A stretch of DNA of 64,000 nt from Gammaproteobacteria bacterium (lineage in GTDB: Bacteria > Pseudomonadota > Gammaproteobacteria > Enterobacterales > Alteromonadaceae): assembly GCA_018826295.1 (NCBI GenBank), contig JAHJZX010000026.1, forward strand, positions 28,630-92,629, in the 5' to 3' direction. Shown piece by piece: positions 25,937 through 32,344 of the stretch; the stretch's first letter is position 1, and every line of letters starts with the position of its first letter. The translations under genes were made by a program, and so were the position numbers. The notes beneath the pieces were generated by a model, which was not told the origin of the DNA, did no database searches, and was given only the letters and a program-made list of their open reading frames with translations.

Positions 25937-26206
25937 TCAATCAATTCCCAGCAGCTGTTTAGCCTGCTCGGCAGTTACGGTATTGCCGTCACGAATATCT
26001 GCCAGGCCGGCGGCAATGGCTTTAACAAAGCGCAGTTCTTCAGCGGTGTTCTCGTAATCTTCCAATGCCTGCACCACGGCAACGCCACGGCCCCGGCTGG
26101 TTAATAATACCGGTCGGTGGGTGGTGTTGGTTTGCGTCACTACTTTGCCGGGGTTTATTTTTAAATCCGACAACGGCACGACATCTTCAGAGAATTTGGT
26201 TTGCAT
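25937..26206 (-). CDS. Phd/YefM-type antitoxin
   Basis: 89 residues. The N-terminal DNA-binding part reads VVPLSDLKINPGKVVTQTN, followed by RPVLLTSRGRGVAVVQALEDYE, the Phd/YefM core. The C-terminal tail (TVTAEQAKQLLGID) would wrap the toxin. It precedes the ParE-type toxin and should repress the operon through the palindrome 16-31 bases upstream. Confidence 0.88.
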   Translation of the reverse strand: MQTKFSEDVVPLSDLKINPGKVVTQTNTTHRPVLLTSRGRGVAVVQALEDYENTAEELRFVKAIAAGLADIRDGNTVTAEQAKQLLGID

Positions 26207-26221
26207 ACTCAGCCTCCGCTG

Positions 26222-26237
26222 TTAATGGTGCCATTAA
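26222..26237 (-). promoter_or_regulatory. Palindromic operator upstream of the antitoxin
   Basis: TTAATGG-TG-CCATTAA, perfect 7-bp arms, 16 bases before the antitoxin ATG. A GGTGCC/GCACC repeat continues to 26258. Such paired palindromes are the usual Phd/YefM autoregulation sites. It overlaps the stop codon of the broken zinc-ribbon gene. Confidence 0.55.
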
Positions 26238-26398
26238 TAGCACCTGTTAAAAGGTGCCGTCAAGCGAGTGAAAACTACACTCGCTTGCGGCCTGCCGCGA
26301 AGCACATCAGTGCTATTACCGGTGCCACAGGCATGGCGCTGATTTTTGCGGCTAAAGTTGCGTTGGCATTTTGGGCAATGCCACATGTTTTGCTGCAT
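26234..26398 (-). pseudogene. Truncated copy of the zinc-ribbon DUF5655 gene
   Basis: From ATG 26398, with GGAGG 6 bases upstream, the frame gives a 54-residue product opening MQQNMWHCPKCQRNFSRKNQ and then RHACGTGN..DVLRGRP, nearly identical to residues 1-43 of the protein at 17037-17450. The match breaks at an inverted repeat (26261-26287), after which only 14 unrelated codons follow and the DUF5655 domain is missing. The ribosome site and zinc ribbon are intact, so a mini zinc-ribbon peptide could still be made. Confidence 0.7.
26261..26287. repeat. Inverted repeat at the break point of the truncated zinc-ribbon gene
   Basis: CAAGCGAGTG-AAAACTA-CACTCGCTTG, 10-bp perfect arms and a 7-base loop. 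It begins exactly where similarity to the 17-kb gene ends, so it may have caused the deletion or been brought by an insertion. It could also stop transcription before the antitoxin promoter. Confidence 0.6.
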
Positions 26399-26448
26399 TT
26401 AAACCTCCACACATAACCTTGAGATGCCTGAGCATAGTGTAAGGAATA

Positions 26449-27693
26449 TCAGAATAAATCCAGTCCCGGTATTGCTGCAGTTTCTGGATGCAGGCAGTGG
26501 TGTAAGAATATTGCCAGACCGGCATCACCGGTCCATAAGGTATATCGTCCCTGTTGGTAGCGTAAGCGGTCTCTTTGGCATTGTGCCACGGCGTACATAG
26601 CAAACTGTCTTGCTCTTTCAAGCCAAAGCGGGTTGCCCCACCTTTGGTATAAATACAACAAGGCGTAGCCGTTACCCGCAGTGCCGTGGCAGATATTAGA
26701 GCCCTTTAGCAAAGGCCCAGCTTGCCACACCAGCTCGCCGGTTTTTTCCAACAACTGCTCAAGCTGCGTCGACTGTTCAGCATCGCTGTTCGGTGTTCTT
26801 GCCATCGCGGTTACAATGCCTGCCGCGCCATGACACCATTGCACCAGCAGTTTTTCAATGTCAGGTTTAGTGCACAGCGGCCAATTGGCTAAATTAGTGT
26901 TTTGTCGTGCAGAGATAGTTAATGTGGCAATGGTACGTTGCATTACCAATTCAACCAAACCATCTGGTAGTAAGTTCGCGCCTTGCAACAGAATATTGGC
27001 GTTGCCGGCTACGCCATGACAAGCGCCGTAATAATGCCGCTTCGGCCCAAATACCTGGCTTTGCCACAACCACTCGCCGCTATCAGCATCAAGCTGCCAG
27101 TTGTCCATCAGTGATTTAGCACCTTGAACGTAAATGTCGCGCCAGCGGTTGTCAGCCGTTTTACGATACAACGCCAGCGCCGCATGCATCATGCCGGTTT
27201 GCCCGGACGTTACTTCGTACAATGGCAACGCTATAGTGGCCTGCATACAGCGCAGCACGTGCTGAGCAAGTTGCTGATCTTTCGGTTGCGCTAATATTGC
27301 TGGCATCAAGATACCAAGCTCACCAATTTGCAAGCCGGGTTCAACCGCGACATCAGGTTGTTTCAGAAAAGATTGGTAAACGGTTGCAAGTAATCCGGAT
27401 AAATCAGCGGTGTTGTAGCCGTAGCGACGCAGAATTTGTAACGCATGAATAGTCCCTGCAGCTCCGGCATAGGCTGACCATTTAGGCCCCGGCCTTGGGT
27501 AGCTTTCTGCATCAAGCGGATGTGTGGGCCAGCAGGCGTCAGGTAACAACGCTTGCTCAATATCGGCAATAATAGCGCCAATTTCTGCCTGTACTACAGC
27601 TTCACACCATAAAGTATTGGTTATAGGTTCATGGCGGCTGGGATCAAACAACATTTGCGTTATCACTGAAAACGCCGCTCCGATGGCCTGCAT
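26449..27693 (-). CDS. LanC-like lanthionine synthetase/cyclase family protein
   Basis: 414 residues. Zinc-ligand motifs of LanC cyclases are present: YYGACHGVAGN (about 225), WCHGAAG (about 295) and NICHGTAGNGYALL (about 345), within an alpha-alpha barrel of repeated GxxG turns (GPKWSAYAGAAGTIHAL, GQTGMMHAAL, WTGDAGLA). LanC proteins add Cys to dehydrated residues of a peptide. No LanB/LanM dehydratase, precursor peptide or exporter is seen here, so this is an orphan LanC-like protein. The start is uncertain; ATG 27654 is an alternative and neither has a good ribosome site. Confidence 0.82.
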   Translation of the reverse strand: MQAIGAAFSVITQMLFDPSRHEPITNTLWCEAVVQAEIGAIIADIEQALLPDACWPTHPLDAESYPRPGPKWSAYAGAAGTIHALQILRRYGYNTADLSGLLATVYQSFLKQPDVAVEPGLQIGELGILMPAILAQPKDQQLAQHVLRCMQATIALPLYEVTSGQTGMMHAALALYRKTADNRWRDIYVQGAKSLMDNWQLDADSGEWLWQSQVFGPKRHYYGACHGVAGNANILLQGANLLPDGLVELVMQRTIATLTISARQNTNLANWPLCTKPDIEKLLVQWCHGAAGIVTAMARTPNSDAEQSTQLEQLLEKTGELVWQAGPLLKGSNICHGTAGNGYALLYLYQRWGNPLWLERARQFAMYAVAQCQRDRLRYQQGRYTLWTGDAGLAIFLHHCLHPETAAIPGLDLF

Positions 27694-27737
27694 ACAAAGC
27701 TATGTGGCGGAGAAGCGGCTGCAATATGCATTGGCTT

Positions 27738-28088
27738 TCATGTCTTTGATTTAAGAACGTGATCAAAGCTACCTTTTTTAAAAGCTGACTCGACGTAGTA
27801 GATAGTTTTCTCATAGATCCCCATCTGTACATCATCAAATTTTGCCTCATGCTCCTCATTAAACTGAGGGTGATCTTCGTCATAAAAAGGGTACATCAGC
27901 CGGGCTTTCTTTTTTTCTATTACCGCTAAATCAATCAGCGCTTCGGCTTCTTCTTCGCTTAAAAAAATCGGTGGCACTGTATTAACGGCGGGGAAAGCTT
28001 CTTTCAACGCTTCGTAGCCTTCTTTGTGTACAATTTGAGCAATTTCTTCAACCAGTTCTACCGGCATTACGACTTCACGCTTAATCAT
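27738..28088 (-). CDS. Putative antitoxin/immunity partner of the Tse2-like toxin
   Basis: 116 residues, acidic, mostly helical (PVELVEEIAQIVHKEGYEALKEAF, SEEEAEALIDLAVIEKKKARL). No family recognised. It overlaps the preceding toxin-like gene by 4 bases (ATGA), the same order (toxin then immunity) as tse2-tsi2 in Pseudomonas. Its acidic composition against a basic toxin also fits a neutralising partner. The role is inferred from position and coupling only. Confidence 0.6.
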   Translation of the reverse strand: MIKREVVMPVELVEEIAQIVHKEGYEALKEAFPAVNTVPPIFLSEEEAEALIDLAVIEKKKARLMYPFYDEDHPQFNEEHEAKFDDVQMGIYEKTIYYVESAFKKGSFDHVLKSKT

Positions 28089-28579
28089 AAATTTACCACC
28101 TTGGACAAGGCTCCAGGATACGTCTCAATTATTTTCCCATACCTGTCTATCTTTATATCACAAGGCTTCATCAATGCGGCAAGTTCAGTAAGCAATGCTG
28201 TTAGTTCAAGCACCGTCATAGGCTTAGATACGTTTAGCAAGGGATGATCTTTATCCTTTATGTTAAACACTAGATCACCCGGAATTTTGCTGCCTTTAGG
28301 TATTACCCACACCTGGCCTTCTAAAGCCTTCTTTGCCAAAGTCTCAACGCTATCTGAAAAAGACAAACCTTTGATAGGGTTGGGGTAAACCATCTCCAAG
28401 CCGGTGTCTGGATCAATACGGACATCCAAGTCTTTCCTCCGTGGTCCATCGGCACGAGCGATCTTAGGGGAACTTGAATTGCCACCTCCTCTGAAAATGC
28501 CATGCAAGTTGTTGTATATTTTCCATATTTCGTTTGGGCCGACAGTGGTGAACTGTCCTTTTGACAATAGAATTGACAT
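28085..28579 (-). CDS. Tse2-like ADP-ribosyltransferase toxin (probable)
   Basis: 164 residues. The run DVRIDPDTGLEMVYP, KGLSFSDSVETL, VWVIPKGSKIPGDLVF, then PMTVLELTALLTEL matches the order of conserved words in Tse2 (DGLYAP, GTSVFDR, FVIPDGTDIPPDL, PAKPM) and its ADPRTs_Tse2 family (PF18648). Tse2 is a cytotoxic effector of type VI secretion in Pseudomonas; stand-alone homologues act as toxin-antitoxin modules. No T6SS gene is present here, which favours the second option. The N-terminus (about 1-50) is basic and Gly/Ser-rich. Identification rests on motif order, not an alignment. Confidence 0.62.
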   Translation of the reverse strand: MSILLSKGQFTTVGPNEIWKIYNNLHGIFRGGGNSSSPKIARADGPRRKDLDVRIDPDTGLEMVYPNPIKGLSFSDSVETLAKKALEGQVWVIPKGSKIPGDLVFNIKDKDHPLLNVSKPMTVLELTALLTELAALMKPCDIKIDRYGKIIETYPGALSKVVNL

Positions 28580-28720
28580 AAAACCTCTTATTTTCGCAAA
28601 GTCTGAAATTTGTAAATCAAAATTAAGTTATCATAAATAACCTTGTTTTAACAAAATGAGAACATGGAATTCATATTGATTTGCGGCTGAAAATGCCGAA
28701 GCATTCAGGAATAAGATGTA

Positions 28721-29026
28721 ATGCAAAAAACTAAACTTGCCGTTAATTGGATTGAAGATAAGCAGCCTACACAGCAGGGCATGTATTTTACGGCACAGCG
28801 TTATCCAACTGGCTTTGGGGTTTATGACATTGTCGCTTGGGATGGCGAGCAGTGGCAGCTAGATGCCTCGATTAATGTTGTTGGCTGGATAGCGTTTGAG
28901 GACTTCCTAAAAAATCTGGATATCAGCTGGCCGATATCAGATCAAAGAGCAGATGCGGCTTTTAAAGCCCGGTATGAGGCTGACAAAGATAACTTTAAGC
29001 CGGATGACTTTGTCGAGGTTGAGTAA
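28721..29026 (+). CDS. Unknown small protein, 101 aa
   Basis: The protein has several Trp residues (NWIEDKQP, VAWDGEQWQL, VVGWIAFEDF) and an acidic C-terminus. AGGA lies 10 bases before the ATG. The WDGxxW pattern resembles small phage or accessory proteins but no family is certain. It is divergent from the Tse2-like gene and overlaps the next exported protein gene by 23 bases. Confidence 0.6.
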   Translation: MQKTKLAVNWIEDKQPTQQGMYFTAQRYPTGFGVYDIVAWDGEQWQLDASINVVGWIAFEDFLKNLDISWPISDQRADAAFKARYEADKDNFKPDDFVEVE

Positions 29027-29573
29027 CTTTGGTTGGATACATCGACTGCTACTACTTTCGCTGTTGGCCTTGTCTGTCCGTAGCTTACAAGCACAATCAA
29101 CAGTTACAGCTTGGCCGGAATTTAGCTGCAGTAATGGTGTAGTAGTTATCACTTTTGTCGATCTGAGTATTTGCAACCGCGCCGCAACTTACAGCAAGGT
29201 TGAAGTGCTGGCGGGTGCAACTCCTACCATCGTGTTTGAGCAAGGCGATAAACGCTTTGATGCGCTAAGTTATGAACCTGCTGAGAAAGCTTTATCTGGC
29301 TTACCTGCCCGCTTAGCAGTGGCAAATGCCGGTGAAGCGTTAAATACCTTATTTTCCTGGCGTGGTAATAAAAACCTGACGGCTAAACAGCAGACATTGC
29401 TGCAGGTGTTTGGTATTGAAGCTGAAACCCAGCTTATGCAGTTTACCACTGGCGATGTGGCAGCTTATGTGCGGTTAAATAAAGGTACGGCAGATAACAC
29501 CATTTTTATGATCGTGGGCAATAGCAGCCATGTCTACCGTGTAATTGGTAACTTTATTTCAGTTGATGTATAG
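29004..29573 (+). CDS. Exported protein of unknown function, probably C-terminally truncated
   Basis: Start set at ATG 29004, giving the signal peptide MTLSRLSNFGWIHRLLLLSL with ALSVRSLQAQ to the cleavage site; a longer frame from 28953 adds charged residues before it. 189 residues follow, including CSNGVVVITFVDLSICNR with a Cys pair. The frame ends at a TAG (29571) where the related copy at 25 kb has CAG; past it the frame would run 10 more codons to the shared terminal sequence LLNVN and stop (29603). So the final residues appear lost by a point mutation. The gene may be intact enough to act, or be decaying. Confidence 0.6.
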   Translation: MTLSRLSNFGWIHRLLLLSLLALSVRSLQAQSTVTAWPEFSCSNGVVVITFVDLSICNRAATYSKVEVLAGATPTIVFEQGDKRFDALSYEPAEKALSGLPARLAVANAGEALNTLFSWRGNKNLTAKQQTLLQVFGIEAETQLMQFTTGDVAAYVRLNKGTADNTIFMIVGNSSHVYRVIGNFISVDV

Positions 29574-29622
29574 AAGTGGCTTCGCTTGCTCAATGTTAAT
29601 TAGCTGCGTCCTCTTTTTCCGG
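29379..29622 (+). repeat. Direct repeat, second copy of the 25.0-25.26 kb segment
   Basis: This stretch and 25024-25262 are diverged direct repeats. Both encode the C-terminal part of the same exported protein and extend past the stop into GTTAATTAGCT-CG--CC-CTTTTTCCG. They bracket about 4.3 kb that contains the toxin-antitoxin, LanC-like and Tse2-like genes. Recombination between them would delete the block. Confidence 0.65.
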
Positions 29623-29671
29623 AGCAGCGTAAGCCAATAATTGTTACCGATGCTGACTTCCTGGTACAATT

Positions 29672-31741
29672 CTATTTCTTCCATGCCATCCACTCTTCTT
29701 CAACTTGCTTGCTTACTATTTGGGCATCGTTAGCATGCTTGGTTATATATTGCTCTTTAAAGGTCTTCGCGCTTATTAATAGGTTAGCATCTGAAAGATT
29801 ATCATTTTCTACTTTAGCTATTGCGTCCCATATCTGCGAGCTCAATTCGAGATCAGCTTCCTCTTGCATTGCTGCGAAATCAAGAAGGTGTGAAACAGAA
29901 ACATCCCCATTTCCTTTTGCTAAAGACAGGTAGTCAATAACAGAGATGGGGTGCATTACGTAATACCCGTCATTTCCGTCAGGGTTTATCATTGAGTGAA
30001 CTTTATCCCAAGTGCAAAGGAGTTTAACAATTCCTGATTGAACATAGTCGCCAGACAAATAACCAATGACTCTGGCGTCATGCTTTATTAAAACATCAGG
30101 CCTTGCGATGTTTTTATCCTCTAAGAACTGTTTAAGCTCATCAATCTTGTTAGCAAGGAATTCGAGTGAAAATTTCTCTACCTTAAAACCGTAACGGGAA
30201 GAAATGCTGGCAAGCTCTCGAACAGCCCTGTCCCTTACCGAGAAAAAAGCACTGTCTGGCATGTCGGCACTAATAGTACTGAGCCTAACGCCAAATATTT
30301 TTACATACTCATCAAACGTTATATCTGAGTTATTCTTCTTATATTTCGAGTAGTGGCTTACAAAAGCGTTACCTGAATATGATAGATCGATATCTTTCTC
30401 GATAATATGCTTGTAATCGCGGCATGCCTCTATCAGGTGGCTTGCAACTTCTTCCAAATAGTCATGTGGAACTATGGCGTTGAATCTATGACTTGAGATT
30501 AGCTTGTATAGCGAAGATCCAGATTGAGAAAACCGCCCTGATACCTTGTCAAATAATAAGCTACAGATTATTGGTATGAAAACAGACGAGTCAATGTATA
30601 CGTTAAGGTTTTCCGTCCCACCCAAAGCATTTATAAGGTGAGATGAGTTTGTATTTAAGAACGCATCATATAGTTTCGCGCATGCAATATGTTTAGCAAA
30701 ACCTGAGGCAGCGAAAAACTCAGTAAGCTCTTTGAATATATAGGTAGCTTTATCTGAACCACACTTGGATGAAATGATTTCCTTAATCGCGCTGTAAGCA
30801 AGGTTTTCCTTCGATGCACTATCGTATGTATTATAATTCTGTCCAGACAAATAGATCGTTAAATCCAGAAAGTTATTTATGAGTAGGATCTGGGTGGCGT
30901 CATCAATGTCTTCGCCTAATTTAGATATTTTATCTTTAAAATCGCTTTTTAACACATCAAGCTCAAGCTCAGTCGTTTTCTGCAGACCAAGAAACTTATC
31001 CTGCTCACTCTTAGATAAAGTGAGAGACCCTGTCTTGCTTATTAACTCGCCGCTTTGCAAAAGACGATCTATATTTGATTCAAGCTGAACAAGTTGAGTT
31101 TCTTGAAAATCAAAGTTTGTCCTTACTTTTGCTATTAATGCATCTCTGGTTAAGCTGCTGCTTTCTCTTGAAAGAGCCGACATTATTATCGACTGGAAAA
31201 AACGTTGTCGGAGATCCTTTGTGTTCTGATCGAACAATAGAAGAGATGAAACGGCTTCATTTTTTGGGCCAAGATATTTGGTCTGGCTCTGCGCTGAAGA
31301 AGTTAAATTGATTCCCATCAACACTAGAGCGTCATTGACCTTGTTGTTGTTTATCAAACGAGTAGCAATAGCTTGATTATCATATTTGTTAACTGTAATT
31401 CCGTGCTGCAGAAATATTTCTTCTTTTACTAGCGCGTATGGGCCTTCTGGTATTCTGCGCGAAGATAAAAAATACATCACATTTGCGCTGTAGTTATTTT
31501 TTAACTTGACTGCATCGCTTTTAAGTTTGCTTTCCCACTTTTTTTCAACAGAAATCTGAATGCCTATATTGACGCCGCTTGCTGGCATTACTGCTAAATT
31601 GAAGTCTTTTCCGCCGTCATAGGGGCCATCGCAGTAATCTGCATCTCCCAACCCTATCAATGGAACCACCATTGCAGCTAGAGAACGGAAAACCGAAACA
31701 TCGGCGGCTTCAATCAATCTGGCGAATGTCTCAATATTCAT
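29672..31741 (-). CDS. Putative two-nuclease protein: PD-(D/E)XK-like N-terminus and PIN-like C-terminus
   Basis: 689 residues. Residues about 1-145 look like a restriction-endonuclease fold: DGPYDGGKDF with Asp46, then VNIGIQISVEKKWESKL (Gln62-x-Ser64, the QxS variant of the QxK box). Residues about 175-245 resemble a winged helix (SLTRDALIAKV...LQSGELISK). Residues about 378-600 show PIN-type acidic positions: VYIDSSVF (Asp384), YLEEV (Glu430/431), IKHDARVIGYL (Asp555) and CTWDKVH (Asp579). AT-rich compared with its neighbours, and single-gene with its own gap. This composition suggests an anti-phage or other defence nuclease, but I know no named system with this layout. Confidence 0.6.
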   Translation of the reverse strand: MNIETFARLIEAADVSVFRSLAAMVVPLIGLGDADYCDGPYDGGKDFNLAVMPASGVNIGIQISVEKKWESKLKSDAVKLKNNYSANVMYFLSSRRIPEGPYALVKEEIFLQHGITVNKYDNQAIATRLINNNKVNDALVLMGINLTSSAQSQTKYLGPKNEAVSSLLLFDQNTKDLRQRFFQSIIMSALSRESSSLTRDALIAKVRTNFDFQETQLVQLESNIDRLLQSGELISKTGSLTLSKSEQDKFLGLQKTTELELDVLKSDFKDKISKLGEDIDDATQILLINNFLDLTIYLSGQNYNTYDSASKENLAYSAIKEIISSKCGSDKATYIFKELTEFFAASGFAKHIACAKLYDAFLNTNSSHLINALGGTENLNVYIDSSVFIPIICSLLFDKVSGRFSQSGSSLYKLISSHRFNAIVPHDYLEEVASHLIEACRDYKHIIEKDIDLSYSGNAFVSHYSKYKKNNSDITFDEYVKIFGVRLSTISADMPDSAFFSVRDRAVRELASISSRYGFKVEKFSLEFLANKIDELKQFLEDKNIARPDVLIKHDARVIGYLSGDYVQSGIVKLLCTWDKVHSMINPDGNDGYYVMHPISVIDYLSLAKGNGDVSVSHLLDFAAMQEEADLELSSQIWDAIAKVENDNLSDANLLISAKTFKEQYITKHANDAQIVSKQVEEEWMAWKK

Positions 31742-32025
31742 ATTTAACCTGTCTAGTCGAATTGTTTAATTGTCATTTATGAACAGTGGCTAACAATATT
31801 ATTAGAAGGCAAAATCCCTGCTTTCACCGCGAGATTTTCCCTTCCATTCTGATTTTACATTCCGCTAAACTAACCAACATTTGCGGCTAGATCAACAACA
31901 TATTGTCTGAGCTGTTTTGGTGCACAGCACGAAAGCGGGGTTTATGTTTGCGATTAATTTATTAACAAATTGAGGTATGGTTGACAGTGGTCTATCTGGT
32001 CGAGCGGTGTTGCAAATATAAATAA
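31742..32025. other. Intergenic AT-rich spacer
   Basis: 284 bases upstream of the nuclease gene. It must hold that gene's minus-strand promoter, but I see no clear -35/-10 pair, ORF, repeat or RNA. It joins the accessory DNA to the starch genes. Confidence 0.4.
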
Positions 32026-32049
32026 CCACAGCGGCTTTCGCCGCTGTGG
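32026..32049 (-). terminator. Terminator behind the GH13 fragment
   Basis: CCACAGCGGC-TTTC-GCCGCTGTGG, 10-bp perfect stem directly after the TAG of the GH13 fragment. On the minus strand it is followed by TTATTTATATTTG, a T-rich tract, as in a Rho-independent terminator. Confidence 0.85.
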
Positions 32050-32306
32050 CTATTTAACACGAACTATATCCAGCACCAAAGTACCGCGGGCTGGCACACT
32101 CAGTTGCTTGTCCAGCTTGATAGTTTTACCGCTTATCACCTCTGTCGCGGTTTTGTCCTGTTGCCGTGCTTCATTAAAACGGGCTAAACCCAGCGTTACT
32201 GGCTGGTGTTGTTTATTCATTACCACCTTTACCGTTTGCTTGTCGTTATAACGGAAAAAGATATAAGTGCCACCGTCTGGTGCTAAGTGCAGTAGCTTTT
32301 TGTTGT
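32050..32306 (-). pseudogene. C-terminal fragment of a GH13 cyclomaltodextrinase/maltogenic amylase
   Basis: The minus-strand frame ending at TAG 32050 reads KKLLHLAPDGGTYIFFRYND, then VVMNKQHQPVTLGLARFNEA, TATEVISGKTIKL and SVPARGTLVLDIVRVK. This is the C-terminal beta-sandwich of GH13 cyclomaltodextrinases. Only about 84 codons survive; the catalytic barrel is gone and the fragment abuts the GH97 terminator. Its own terminator is preserved. It shows that the starch cluster once contained another hydrolase between GH97 and what is now accessory DNA. Confidence 0.75.
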
Positions 32307-32311
32307 GAAGG

Positions 32312-32333
32312 AGCTGGCGCTTTTGCGCCAGCT
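32312..32333 (-). terminator. Hairpin after the GH97 gene
   Basis: AGCTGGCGC-TTTT-GCGCCAGCT, 9-bp perfect stem, 11 bases after the GH97 stop. The minus-strand downstream bases (CCTTCAC) lack a T-tract, so it may be a weak terminator or an mRNA 3' stabiliser in a former GH97-GH13 operon. Confidence 0.6.
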
Positions 32334-32344
32334 TTGTGTCTGGT

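Noticed and set aside
25000..29700. Possible integron cassette array with attC sites
   Set aside because: The small toxin-antitoxin and unknown genes look cassette-like, but I find no GTTRRRY-ended attC palindromes between them and no integrase.
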